Counted from the stretch's first letter, positions 1 through 7,364 are shown. The stretch: 18,574 nucleotides of DNA from an uncultured Actinomyces sp. (GCA_937926195.1 CALEXZ010000009.1:1-18574), one strand, 5' to 3'. Numbers and translations: made by a program. Notes: generated by a model not told the origin, from the sequence alone.

Positions 1-31
1 GTGGCGGCGCGGCCCCACCGCCGGCGGCGAG

Positions 32-997
32 TCAGGCCCGCGAAGGCGCGGGCCCCGGCCCCGAGCCTCGGGCCGCCTCGACGAGCTGGACCTCGCGCCA
101 GGGGATCGGGTCGGGCGCGCTGCCCACGAAGGCGCCGTCGACCACATCGGTGAAGCCCGTGAAGACCCACTCGCCGTCGCGCAGGCGGAGCAGCTGGCCC
201 GCATAGAGGTGCTCGGGACGCACGTAGCGGGCGTGGTCGACGTCCCAGGGACCGAGCGGCCCCGCCCCCTCGGCGACCCAGACGCCGCCGGGCCCGGGCT
301 CGGCCCGCATGTCCTGCCCGCAGGAGAAGACCAGCAGGTGCCGGCCCCGGACCGTCCGGGACTGGCTGACCTCCAGGTGGCCGAACACCGAGGGCGCGGT
401 GAGCGGGGGCAGCACCTCCCAGTGGTCCAGGTCGTCGGAGACCGCGTGGCCGATCACGCCTGAGCGCCTGACGTCCGCAGCCTGCCCGGTGCCTCTGGCG
501 CGGGCCGTGATCAGCATGTGCCACCGCCCGTCGTCGTGGAGGAACACGAACGGGTCGCGCCAGGCCTCGTCGTACCCGTAGCCCGGCGCCCACTTCTGGT
601 ACCAGCGCCCGTCGGCCGCCAGCGGCTCGCTCGTCGCGCGCTCGAAGGTGGTGCCGTCGGTGCAGTCCGCCCAGCCGATGCGCTGGACCATCCCCGCCTC
701 GGCACGGGAGATCCCCGTGTAGAAAACCCGCAGGGAGCCGTCGGGCCTGACGACGGTGGAGCCGGTCCAGATCGCCCTGTCGTCGAAGGCAGGGCCCTCA
801 CAGGCCACCAGCGCGTCCGGGAGCAGCTCCCAGCTGTGGGCGTCGTCGGACACCGCGTGCCCCATCGAGGCGTTCATGTGACGGCGCTGCGGGTCGTGCA
901 GCGCACGCGAGGCGCGCAGGAAGAACAGGTGATACCTCTCGCCGTCGTCGGCGATCCAGTGGTCCCACAGCCAGTGGTCGGGCAGGCGCAGCGCCAC
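32..997 (-). CDS. Clan-J glycoside hydrolase (GH32/GH68-like beta-fructosidase family), cytoplasmic
   Basis: The 321-residue protein looks like a compact five-bladed beta-propeller enzyme that would cleave or transfer fructosyl units. An N-terminal WDHW block (nucleophile candidate Asp12), a central WRDPF block (transition-state Asp148 in the family's RDP motif) and Glu209 in a HLEVSQS segment (possible acid/base) occur in the order expected of clan J. It lacks the C-terminal beta-sandwich of classical GH32 invertases, and it has no signal peptide, so it should act on sugar already imported. The start is GTG, 3 bases after the stop of the upstream permease gene, with an AAGGG-like ribosome site inside that gene. 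It is the last gene of a LacI-SBP-permease-permease-hydrolase operon, which suggests that the importer brings in a fructoside or short fructan. Exact substrate is unknown; GH43 or GH68 relatives are alternatives. The family-level call is good, the specificity is inference. Confidence 0.8.
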   Translation of the reverse strand: MALRLPDHWLWDHWIADDGERYHLFFLRASRALHDPQRRHMNASMGHAVSDDAHSWELLPDALVACEGPAFDDRAIWTGSTVVRPDGSLRVFYTGISRAEAGMVQRIGWADCTDGTTFERATSEPLAADGRWYQKWAPGYGYDEAWRDPFVFLHDDGRWHMLITARARGTGQAADVRRSGVIGHAVSDDLDHWEVLPPLTAPSVFGHLEVSQSRTVRGRHLLVFSCGQDMRAEPGPGGVWVAEGAGPLGPWDVDHARYVRPEHLYAGQLLRLRDGEWVFTGFTDVVDGAFVGSAPDPIPWREVQLVEAARGSGPGPAPSRA

Positions 998-1000
998 GGC

Positions 1001-1957
1001 TCAGCCCTTGACCGCGGTGCCGGCCAGCGACTGCACGAAGGCGCGCTGGAAGAGGGCGAAGACGATCAGGACCGGCAGGGTGATGAGCGTGCCGTAGGCC
1101 ATGATCTGGCCCCAGACGGGATTGAGCTGGAAGAAGTACTGCATTCCCACGCTCACCGGGCGTATGGACTCCGCCTGGACGACCATGAGCGGCCACAGGT
1201 AGGAGTTCCAGGCCGGCAGCATGGTGATGATGGCGACGGTGGCGAAGGTCGGTCCGGACAGCGGCACGATGATCCGCCGGTAGATCGTCCACCAGCCAGC
1301 GCCGTCGACCCGGGCGGCCTCGTCGATCTCCTTGGGGATGTCGCCGAAGTGCTGGGCGAACAGGAAGATCGCCAGCGCATTGGCGACGAAGGGCAGGATC
1401 TGCACCTGGTAGGTGTTGAGCATCCCCTGCTTGAGCAGGAAGCCGTCGCCCGCCCAGGTGACCGACGGCAGCTTGACCACCCAGTACACAAGGGGGACGG
1501 CGATCGTCTCGAAGGGGACCATGAGGGTGGCCAGGACGAGGGAGAGCACAAGGTTCTTGCCCCTCCACCGCATGCGCGAGATGGCGAAGCCGATCATCGA
1601 GTTGACCACCAGGCCCAGGACCACGATGCACACGGTGACGATGACCGAGTTCAGGATGAACCTGCCCGCGGGGACGCGCTCGAAGACGCCCGTGTAGTTC
1701 TCCAGGCTCAGGTCGCCCACCGGCAGGAAGGCCCTGAGGCTGCCCAGGTCGGCGAAGATCTGGTCGTCGTCCTTGAGCGAGGAGAACACCATGAACAGCA
1801 GCGGGAAGACGGCCACGGCGGAGGCGATCAGGAGCCCGGCATAGGTCAGGATCCTGGTGCGGGTCTTGGAGGCCGCCCGGCCGTGCCCCTTCTCGACGAC
1901 GGCGGCGCCGTCTGCGCCGCCCGTGCTGCTTGTGCTGCCTGTACTGCTGGTGGTCAT
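1001..1957 (-). CDS. ABC sugar transporter permease, MalG type (CUT1)
   Basis: This 318-residue inner-membrane permease should form the translocation pore together with the MalF-type partner encoded just upstream. The first 30 or so residues are Ser/Thr/Gly-rich and cytoplasmic. About six hydrophobic segments follow, the first near residues 36 to 58. The cytoplasmic EAA loop, which docks the ATPase, lies near residues 210 to 233 (EIDEAARVDGAGWW, ending near VPL). The start ATG lies 1 base after the stop of the MalF-type gene and is preceded by a GGGAGAAGG ribosome site, so the two are translationally coupled. Length and topology are normal for MalG-type subunits. The substrate cannot be read from the permease; the neighbouring clan-J hydrolase suggests a fructoside. 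No ATP-binding subunit is present in this operon, so a shared MsmK/UgpC-type ATPase encoded elsewhere is likely (inference). Confidence 0.93.
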   Translation of the reverse strand: MTTSSTGSTSSTGGADGAAVVEKGHGRAASKTRTRILTYAGLLIASAVAVFPLLFMVFSSLKDDDQIFADLGSLRAFLPVGDLSLENYTGVFERVPAGRFILNSVIVTVCIVVLGLVVNSMIGFAISRMRWRGKNLVLSLVLATLMVPFETIAVPLVYWVVKLPSVTWAGDGFLLKQGMLNTYQVQILPFVANALAIFLFAQHFGDIPKEIDEAARVDGAGWWTIYRRIIVPLSGPTFATVAIITMLPAWNSYLWPLMVVQAESIRPVSVGMQYFFQLNPVWGQIMAYGTLITLPVLIVFALFQRAFVQSLAGTAVKG

Positions 1958-1958
1958 G

Positions 1959-2873
1959 TCAGTCCTTCTCCCGGGTGAGGCGGCGCTGGATGAGCGAGAT
2001 GGCGAGCACGGCGATGAAGAAGATCAGGGAGATCGCGCTCCCGTAGCCCATGTCCTGCTCGCGGTAGCCCTTGCGCACGGCGTGGTAGACGAGGGTGGAG
2101 GTCGCGTCCTGCGGCCCGCCGGAGGTCATGACGTCGACCTGGACGAACAGCCCCAGGGCGGCGATGGTGATGGTGACCAGGATGAACACCATGGTGGAGC
2201 GCAGCCCGGGCCAGGTCACGTAGCGGAAGCGCTGCCAGCCGCTCGCGCCGTCGAGGTCCGCGGCCTCGTAGAGGGCGGGGTCGATGCCCTGCAGGCCCGA
2301 CAGCCAGATGATCATGTGCAGGCCCACGGCCTGCCAGATGGACAGCAGAATGATGGCGGGCATGGCCGTGCCCGGGTTGTTGAGCCAGGCCACGGCGGTC
2401 CAGGCGCCCCCGGTGACGGTGTTGAGCGCGGAGTTGAACAGGCCGTCGTCCTCGTAGAAGAAGCTCCACAGGATGGAGACGACGACCATCGAGGTCACCA
2501 CCGGCATGAAGATCATCGTGCGGAAGGCGGTGACGCCCTTGACCTTCTGGTTGACCAGCAGCGCCAGTGCCAGTGCCAGCCCGGACTGGCAGGGCACGAC
2601 GACGAGGGCGAAGAGGGCCGTGTTGAGCAGGGAGCGGATGAAGGTCGGGTCGTGCGCGAAGGCGCGCACGAAGTTGTCCAGCCCGATGAAGGCCGGCGGG
2701 TTGGGTGAGATGAGCCGCGTGTTGGTGAAGGACAGCAGGAAGGTCAGCAGGATGGGGATCCCCATGAACAGGAGCAGCAGGACGAGCGCCGGCGAGCTCA
2801 TGAGCCAGGCGGTGCGCGCCTCCCTCCTCAACGCCGCGGAGCGCCGCGCGCCCGGCCGTGTCGTGGCGGACAT
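1959..2873 (-). CDS. ABC sugar transporter permease, MalF type (CUT1)
   Basis: This 304-residue integral membrane permease is the first of two in a carbohydrate importer. A basic cytoplasmic N terminus (residues 1 to 21) precedes a first membrane segment near 24 to 48. Further segments follow, and the EAA loop that contacts the ATPase is near residues 203 to 222 (YEAADLDGASGWQRF). It lacks the long periplasmic P2 loop of E. coli MalF, as is usual in Gram-positive CUT1 systems. The ATG start follows the binding-protein stop after 3 bases; no strong ribosome site is visible, so translation probably depends on coupling to the upstream gene. Its stop is 1 base from the MalG-type start. The pair with the lipoprotein and hydrolase makes a complete importer except for the ATPase. 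Confidence 0.93.
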   Translation of the reverse strand: MSATTRPGARRSAALRREARTAWLMSSPALVLLLLFMGIPILLTFLLSFTNTRLISPNPPAFIGLDNFVRAFAHDPTFIRSLLNTALFALVVVPCQSGLALALALLVNQKVKGVTAFRTMIFMPVVTSMVVVSILWSFFYEDDGLFNSALNTVTGGAWTAVAWLNNPGTAMPAIILLSIWQAVGLHMIIWLSGLQGIDPALYEAADLDGASGWQRFRYVTWPGLRSTMVFILVTITIAALGLFVQVDVMTSGGPQDATSTLVYHAVRKGYREQDMGYGSAISLIFFIAVLAISLIQRRLTREKD

Positions 2874-2876
2874 GGC

Positions 2877-4169
2877 TCAGGAGGCCTTGTAGCCGTTGTT
2901 GGACTTGATGTCGGCGTCGATGTCCTTGACGGCCTGGTCGAGGGTGGCCTTGACGTCGGCTCCCGAGACGATGTCGCGCGCCGCCTTGTCGAAGATGGAG
3001 GAGATGACCTTGTAGCCGGGGGTGGCCGGGCGCAGCAGGGCGTACTTCTTGCCGATCTCGTACACGGGCTCCAGGGGCTTGCCCTCGCCGTAGTACTCGG
3101 TCTTGGGGGTGGCGGACTCCACGGAGGGGAAGGTGCCGATGGCGTTGGAGTACCTCACGAGGTACTCGTCCTGCATGAGGAACTCGATGAACTTGGTGGC
3201 GGCCGTCGGGTTGGAGGAGGTGGAGGACACGCCCCACTGCCAGGAGCCGCCGCCGACGTGCGCGCCCTCGCCGAAGTCGACGGGCGGCAGGACGAGGACC
3301 TCGTCCTGGCCGAAGGCCTCCTGGGCCTGCAGGACCTTCCAGCCCCCGGCGTAGTACAGCGGCACCCGGCCCTGGAGGAAGTCCTGGCCGTCGGTGCTGG
3401 GCGTCTGGGAGGCGTAGCCCTGGGCGAAGCACGACTGGAACCACGTGCCCCAGGCCACCGCCTTGTCGCTGTTAAGGAAGCCGTCGGCGGTCTCGTAGGT
3501 CGTGCGGTCGATGAGGTCGCCGCCGAAGGACTGGAGCATGGGGGCGTAGCCGTAGGGCCACCACTCCGCGCCGTCGGCGTTGGAGAAGTCGATGGCGAAG
3601 TCGTAGCCCTCCAGGGCGCCGAGCTTGGCCAGGGCGTCGTTGAACTCCTCACCGGTCCAGGGCGCGTCGACGGTGGGGACCCTCAGGCCGGCGGCCTCGA
3701 AGGCGCTCTTGCGCCCGAGGAAGCACAGGGAGGTGTCGTAGGGGCCGACGGAGTAGAGCGTGTCGTTCCAGTAGCCCTTGGCGGAGTCCATGATCGCGTC
3801 CTCGAGCGTCGTGTCGATGCTCAGGGGCGCCAGGTACCCGGCCCAGGCCCAGTTGGGCATGATCGGGCCGTCGAGGTCAAGGATGTCGGGCAGGTCCCCG
3901 CTGACCGCCGCGGCGGCGATGGAGTCGTTGTAGGACTCCTGGGGGAAGGACTTGAGCGTCACGGGGGTATCGGGGTTGGCCTCGTTGAAGGCCGCGACCG
4001 CGTCGTTGACGACGGCGAGCTCCTCGGTGTTGCCACCGTTGTGGGTCCACAGCGTGATGCCGCCGGAGCCGGAGGAGCCTGAGCCCGCCTGCGAGGAGCA
4101 GGCCGCAAGGGTCGCGGCGACGGCGGTTGCGGCACTGAGGCCGATGAAGGTGCGGCGGTTGGTGAGCAT
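2877..4169 (-). CDS. Extracellular sugar-binding lipoprotein of the ABC importer
   Basis: This 430-residue solute-binding protein would capture the sugar outside the cell and deliver it to the two permeases. The N terminus shows NRRTFIG at residues 4 to 10, resembling a twin-arginine signal, then a hydrophobic stretch and a lipobox LAAC with the lipidated Cys at residue 24. A Ser/Gly linker follows (25 to 37). The mature part begins with ITLWTHNGG and has the mixed alpha/beta composition and many Trp/Tyr residues of CUT1 binding proteins, with length typical of the family. The ATG start has a clear AAGGAG ribosome site 6 bases upstream. It is the first transport gene, 132 bases after lacI. 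Ligand is inferred to be a fructoside from the operon's last gene; the binding protein itself does not show this. Confidence 0.93.
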   Translation of the reverse strand: MLTNRRTFIGLSAATAVAATLAACSSQAGSGSSGSGGITLWTHNGGNTEELAVVNDAVAAFNEANPDTPVTLKSFPQESYNDSIAAAAVSGDLPDILDLDGPIMPNWAWAGYLAPLSIDTTLEDAIMDSAKGYWNDTLYSVGPYDTSLCFLGRKSAFEAAGLRVPTVDAPWTGEEFNDALAKLGALEGYDFAIDFSNADGAEWWPYGYAPMLQSFGGDLIDRTTYETADGFLNSDKAVAWGTWFQSCFAQGYASQTPSTDGQDFLQGRVPLYYAGGWKVLQAQEAFGQDEVLVLPPVDFGEGAHVGGGSWQWGVSSTSSNPTAATKFIEFLMQDEYLVRYSNAIGTFPSVESATPKTEYYGEGKPLEPVYEIGKKYALLRPATPGYKVISSIFDKAARDIVSGADVKATLDQAVKDIDADIKSNNGYKAS

Positions 4170-4175
4170 GGGGCA

Positions 4176-4181
4176 CTCCTT
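4176..4181 (-). promoter_or_regulatory. Ribosome binding site of the sugar-binding lipoprotein gene
   Basis: AAGGAG on the minus strand, 6 bases before the ATG. It is the best-matched ribosome site in the operon and fits high expression of the binding protein relative to the permeases, whose sites are weaker or inside upstream genes. Confidence 0.7.
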
Positions 4182-4266
4182 CGTGTGTCACCTGGTGGGA
4201 CGCGTCGGACGGTGGGCGCCCGAGCGCGATGGGGATCCGGCCCGGTCGGGACGGAGTCTGTGGGGG

Positions 4267-4283
4267 GCGGCTGAGCCAGCCGC
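4267..4283 (-). other. Hairpin in the lacI-SBP gap, possible weak terminator or mRNA processing/stability element
   Basis: Perfect 6-bp stem (GCGGCT / AGCCGC) with a 5-base loop, 18 bases after the lacI stop. It is followed by a C-run rather than T residues, so it is not a classical intrinsic terminator. In the 132-base gap I see no convincing -35/-10 pair, so read-through from the lacI promoter is the simplest way to express the transport genes. A hairpin here could lower lacI read-through or protect the downstream mRNA (inference). Two 8-bp palindromes, GGGCGCCC at 4214-4221 and GACGCGTC at 4199-4206, also lie in the gap without a known role. Confidence 0.3.
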
Positions 4284-4301
4284 TGGGGGCAGTCGGTGGG
4301 A

Positions 4302-5321
4302 TCAGGCGGTGAGGTCGGTCGGTGGGGGCGGCGCGGTGGAGGCGCGCTGGACCATGCGGCACGCGACCCGGGTGATGCCGGGGTGCAGGCTCTGGCTGCC
4401 GCCGTCGATGACGGCTCTGGTGAGCCAGTCCGCCATCTCGTAGTGGGGCAGGCGCATCGTCGTCAGGCCCGGATCGAGGTTGGCGGAGATGAGGGTGAGG
4501 TCGTCGAAGCCGACGACGGACAGGTCCTCGGGGATCCGCAGCCCGGCGCGGTGGGCCTGGCGGTAGACGCCTGCGGCCATGCCGTCGTTGAAGCAGAAGA
4601 CGGCCGTCGGCCTGGGGCTGAGCGCCAGCAGGCGGCGTGCCGAGGCGTCGGTCTCCTGGGGGCTCTCCCCGCCGTAGATGACCCGGTGCTCGTCGTAGGC
4701 GATGGCGTGGGCGTCCAGGGCGTTGCGGTAGCCCCGCAGGCGCAGCCCGACGGCGACCACTCCCGAGGTATCGGTGATGTGGGCGATGCGCGTGTGGCCC
4801 AGGGTGATGAGGTGCTCGGTCGCCTCGAAGGCCGCCCGGGTCTCGTCGGGGACGACGGAGGGTACGCCGGGGCGGCTGGAGAAGCCGTTGAGGACGACGA
4901 CGTCGCGAAGGTCTGGGGCGACGTCCACCTGCCGGTGGTACATGGCGGCCTGGATGAGGTAGTCCACCTGGCGCGAGCGCATCTCCTGAACGGCCTGGCG
5001 GGCACGCTGGCGGTCGTTGCCCGCGTCGGTCAGGAGCACGGACCAGCCCCGCTCGGCCGCAGCGGTGAGGATCGCCTTGATCATATCGACGGCGTAGGGG
5101 GTGGACAGGACGCCCTCAGCGACGACCCCGATGGACGAGGTACGGCCGCTGCGCATACCCGCGGCCAGGGCGTTGCGCACGTAGCCGAGCTCAGCGGCGG
5201 CCTTGACGACGCGCTGCGCCGTCGGGGGTGAGACCCGGCCTTCCTCCTTGCCGGACAGGACGAGGGAGGCGGTGGCGATGGACACGCCTGCGCGCTGTGC
5301 CACCTGCGACAGCTTGGGCAT
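4302..5321 (-). CDS. LacI-family transcriptional regulator of the sugar operon
   Basis: The 339-residue protein has the standard LacI layout. A helix-turn-helix lies near residues 3 to 22 (LSQVAQRAGVSIATAS) and a hinge helix near 49 to 58 (RNALAAGMRSG). A periplasmic-binding-protein-like sensor domain starts at SIGVV (residues 63 to 67). It would bind DNA as a dimer and release or tighten when a sugar binds. The ATG start is supported by a GGAGGAGG ribosome site 5 bases upstream. It is the first gene of the operon with the binding protein, permeases and hydrolase. An operator-like near-palindrome overlaps its promoter, which points to autoregulation. Length and domain order are normal. The effector is unknown; a fructoside or its breakdown product is the natural guess. 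Confidence 0.93.
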   Translation of the reverse strand: MPKLSQVAQRAGVSIATASLVLSGKEEGRVSPPTAQRVVKAAAELGYVRNALAAGMRSGRTSSIGVVAEGVLSTPYAVDMIKAILTAAAERGWSVLLTDAGNDRQRARQAVQEMRSRQVDYLIQAAMYHRQVDVAPDLRDVVVLNGFSSRPGVPSVVPDETRAAFEATEHLITLGHTRIAHITDTSGVVAVGLRLRGYRNALDAHAIAYDEHRVIYGGESPQETDASARRLLALSPRPTAVFCFNDGMAAGVYRQAHRAGLRIPEDLSVVGFDDLTLISANLDPGLTTMRLPHYEMADWLTRAVIDGGSQSLHPGITRVACRMVQRASTAPPPPTDLTA

Positions 5322-5326
5322 GTCCG

Positions 5327-5334
5327 CCTCCTCC
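5327..5334 (-). promoter_or_regulatory. Ribosome binding site of lacI
   Basis: GGAGGAGG, 5 bases before the ATG at 5321. It fixes the start chosen for the regulator. Confidence 0.75.
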
Positions 5335-5374
5335 CCACGCGCGACGAGCGAGCCGTGCGGCCGCTCGTGGCCTT

Positions 5375-5403
5375 AGTGTGTGCGGCCCTCCCCCCGACGT
5401 CAA
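5375..5403 (-). promoter_or_regulatory. Candidate promoter of the lacI-sugar uptake operon
   Basis: A -35 box TTGACG (5398-5403, five of six to the consensus) is followed after exactly 17 bases by CACACT (5375-5380), which keeps the key A at position 2 and T at position 6 of the -10 hexamer. Transcription would begin near 5368, giving a leader of about 45 bases before the lacI ATG. The -10 match is modest, the -35 and spacing are good. The overlap with the operator makes the assignment more credible. Confidence 0.55.
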
Positions 5404-5414
5404 TCGTTTAACGT
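5397..5414 (-). promoter_or_regulatory. LacI-type operator overlapping the -35 box
   Basis: On the minus strand ACGTTAAACGATTGACGT is an 18-bp near-palindrome with seven of nine complementary pairs and a central CG. This is the classical shape of LacI/PurR/CcpA operators, where the hinge-helix Leu inserts at the central CG. It sits in an AT-rich island within very GC-rich DNA and covers the TTGACG -35 box, so a bound repressor would block RNA polymerase. A second, overlapping imperfect repeat (arms GTTTAA / TTTAAC on the plus strand, 5406-5422) adjoins it. Identity as the binding site of the adjacent regulator is inference from position and symmetry. Confidence 0.65.
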
Positions 5415-5494
5415 GATTTAACCAGCTCTCCCCTGTCTCCTGGTGCTGTCCTTACGCAGAGCGCCGTTGTGTCGGCGGCCGGCGTCAACGGGAG

Positions 5495-6166
5495 CTACAG
5501 GCTCCTGGGGCTGTGCAGCCGCGGGGCGCCGGGCTCGCGCAGCCCCTGCCAGCCGCGCTCCCGGGCGCGCTGGGCGGCAAGCGCCCCGACGACCGTCGCC
5601 GGGTTGTGCAGCCGACCGTCCAGGACGGCCTCGACGACGTCGTCGAGCCGGAACCACGTGGGCACGAACTCGGCCTCCTCCGCCTCGCGCTCGGTGCGCC
5701 GGTGGGCCGGCAGCACGCTCAGCCCCCGGGCGAGGAAGCAGCGCACGCCCTCGGTGGTGAATCCCGGGGAGGCGAAGTAGTCGGCGAGCACGTGCCAGCG
5801 CGCCGCCTCGTAGTCGGTCTCCTCGGCGAGCTCGCGCTGCGCCGCCGCCACCGGCTCCTCGTCCTCCAGGTCGAGCAGCCCGGCCGGGATCTCCCACAGG
5901 TCGGCGCGCACGGGGTGGCGGTACTGGCGCACCATGAGGATCTCGGCCCCGCCGTCCTGCTGGGAGGAGGCCTGTCCCTCCCGCAGGGCGACCACCGTGA
6001 CGGCGTCGTGGTGCAGCACCGTCTGGCGCCGCACCGGCGCGCTGTGCGGGCTCAGGTGCACGAGCTCGTCGTCGACGGCGCAGATCGGTCCGCTCCACAC
6101 CCGCTGCGTCTGCGAGACCGGGCGGCAGTCGGGCTCATCCTTCAGCTCGGCAGGGTACCCGCTCAT
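5495..6166 (-). CDS. Nudix hydrolase, ADP-ribose pyrophosphatase type
   Basis: The 223-residue protein should hydrolyse a nucleoside diphosphate-linked substrate, probably ADP-ribose to AMP and ribose 5-phosphate, in the cytoplasm. The Nudix box runs from about residue 96 (GLLDLEDEEP, then RELAEET at 111 to 117), with the metal-binding glutamates in RELAEE. The preceding QYRHPVRADLWEIPAG segment is typical of ADP-ribose pyrophosphatases. I chose the ATG at 6166 because homologous sequence begins near there and a GGAGGAAGG ribosome site precedes it; a longer open frame upstream is only GC-driven. Position after the steA-steB region mirrors Rv1700 in M. tuberculosis. It ends with TAG. The 173 bases between it and lacI hold the lacI promoter and operator plus a weak inverted repeat (CCGTTG/CAACGG, 5464-5491) that may end its transcript. 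Confidence 0.88.
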   Translation of the reverse strand: MSGYPAELKDEPDCRPVSQTQRVWSGPICAVDDELVHLSPHSAPVRRQTVLHHDAVTVVALREGQASSQQDGGAEILMVRQYRHPVRADLWEIPAGLLDLEDEEPVAAAQRELAEETDYEAARWHVLADYFASPGFTTEGVRCFLARGLSVLPAHRRTEREAEEAEFVPTWFRLDDVVEAVLDGRLHNPATVVGALAAQRARERGWQGLREPGAPRLHSPRSL

Positions 6167-6190
6167 GCCTTCCTCCTCCGTCTCACTGGT

Positions 6191-6215
6191 GTCGCGCGGA
6201 GCCCCGCGGCGCGAC
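6191..6215 (-). other. GC-rich hairpin between the GT4 and Nudix genes
   Basis: The arms GTCGCGC (6191-6197) and GCGCGAC (6209-6215) are perfectly complementary, with an alternative inner stem CGCGG/CCGCG around an AGCC loop. It lies in the 73-base gap between two genes on the same strand. There is no T-run, so termination is uncertain. A TACACT hexamer (6225-6230 on the minus strand) just upstream could be a -10 for the Nudix gene, but no -35 is evident. Confidence 0.35.
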
Positions 6216-6239
6216 CGTCCACGAGTGTACGGCTCGCTC

Positions 6240-7364
6240 TCAGGCGCTCGGAGGCCGCAGGACCCGCCCGAGCTGCTCGGCGAGCTGCTCGCGGTCGGGC
6301 AGCGACTGCGCCGCATGCCGTGACGCCCGGCGGGCCTCGGCCAGGGCCTGCGGGTCCTGGAGCAGGTGGTGGACGGCATCGGCCAGGGCCTGGGCCGTCG
6401 GCTCGACCAGTACCGCACCGCCCACGGCGGTGACGGCCGTGCCGCCGACATCCGTGGCGACGACAGCAGCCCCCGCGTTGAGGGCCTCCTGGATGGTCAG
6501 CGGCTGGCCCTCCCAGTGGCTCGTCTGCACGACGACGTCGGCCGCGGCCATGAGCACGGGCACGTCCTCGCGCCGTCCGAGCAGGCGCACCGGCAGGTCC
6601 TCGGCCTCGATGCGCCGGGCGAGCTCGCCCTCCAGGGGGCCGGCCCCCGCCACGGCCCACACGAGTCGGCCCTGCGCGGGACCCGTGCGCTCGGCGAGGA
6701 GGGCGGCGGCGTCCAGGAGGGTGTCGAGCCCCTTCTGGGGCGCCAGTCGTGCCACCGTGAGGACCCTGCTGCGGGCGCCGCGCCAGGCCGACTCGATGGA
6801 GGAGGCGGTCGGCGCCACGGCGCGGGCGGGGCGTGTCGGCGCGGGGATGACGGCAAGCTCGACCGCCTGCGCCCCACGTGCACGGGCGCTGTCGACCAGG
6901 TCGGGGCTGACCGCGAGCACGGCGTCGGCCCGTGCGGACACGAGGGCAGCGAGCCTGCCCCCGACGAGGGTCGTCATGCGCGAGCCGACCGGCCGGTTGT
7001 GGACCGTGACGACCAGCCGGGTGCGGCCGCGGCGACGAGGTCCCAGGGCCAGGGCGGCCAGGGCCCCGGCGCGCAGACCGTGGGCGTGGACGGCGTCCGC
7101 CCGGCGGGCGAGCAGACCGATCCGGCTGACGACCTTGACGTCCCCGGGCCCCGGGCGGGGACCGATCTTCAGGTCCTGCGTGCGGGCACCGCCCAGGTCG
7201 GCGACGGCGGTGACCGCCGGCGGGGCCGCGACGACGACCTCGTGGCCCGCGGCCGTGAGCAGGCGGGCGCAGTCGGCGAGGTGGGCGCGCACCCCTCCGG
7301 CGGCGGAGCCTGCCACCTCCAGCACCCGCAGACGGTCGGTGCTCTGGCCGTGACGCTGGTTCAT
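6240..7364 (-). CDS. GT4-family glycosyltransferase (GT-B fold)
   Basis: This 374-residue retaining glycosyltransferase would move a sugar from a nucleotide donor to an acceptor at the cytoplasmic membrane face. The N-terminal Rossmann half starts with VLEVAGSAAGGVRAHL, carrying the Gly-rich acceptor loop. The C-terminal half has ARLAPQKGLD (about 205 to 214) and the donor-binding E-x7-E signature HWEGQPLTIQEALNAG (Glu285 and Glu293). No transmembrane segment is evident. The ATG overlaps the murJ-like stop as ATGA, and an AGGAG ribosome site lies in the 3' end of that gene. Coupling with a flippase and a phosphoglycosyl transferase suggests that it extends a polyprenyl-linked glycan (inference). 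Donor and acceptor cannot be read from sequence. Confidence 0.88.
   Translation of the reverse strand: MNQRHGQSTDRLRVLEVAGSAAGGVRAHLADCARLLTAAGHEVVVAAPPAVTAVADLGGARTQDLKIGPRPGPGDVKVVSRIGLLARRADAVHAHGLRAGALAALALGPRRRGRTRLVVTVHNRPVGSRMTTLVGGRLAALVSARADAVLAVSPDLVDSARARGAQAVELAVIPAPTRPARAVAPTASSIESAWRGARSRVLTVARLAPQKGLDTLLDAAALLAERTGPAQGRLVWAVAGAGPLEGELARRIEAEDLPVRLLGRREDVPVLMAAADVVVQTSHWEGQPLTIQEALNAGAAVVATDVGGTAVTAVGGAVLVEPTAQALADAVHHLLQDPQALAEARRASRHAAQSLPDREQLAEQLGRVLRPPSA

Noticed and set aside
1..31. Inverted repeat after the hydrolase stop (10-base palindrome CCGCCGGCGG at 18-27)
   Set aside because: It may belong to a terminator, but no T-run follows and the window ends here, so I cannot support it.
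518..1978. 486-codon plus-strand open frame
   Set aside because: It lies opposite the hydrolase and MalG-type permease, which form a coherent operon; no motif is seen in its translation.
1954..3444. 496-codon minus-strand frame overlapping permease and binding protein
   Set aside because: It is in another frame of two well-supported genes; its Arg/Pro/His-rich composition marks it as a shadow.
4170..4301. Separate promoter or second LacI operator before the binding-protein gene
   Set aside because: No TTAA-containing near-palindrome like the one at 5397-5414 and no acceptable -35/-10 pair was found; only short GC palindromes are present.
6167..6451. N-terminal extension of the Nudix frame
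   Set aside because: It overlaps the 3' end of the GT4 gene in another frame, and a good ribosome site precedes the ATG at 6166.
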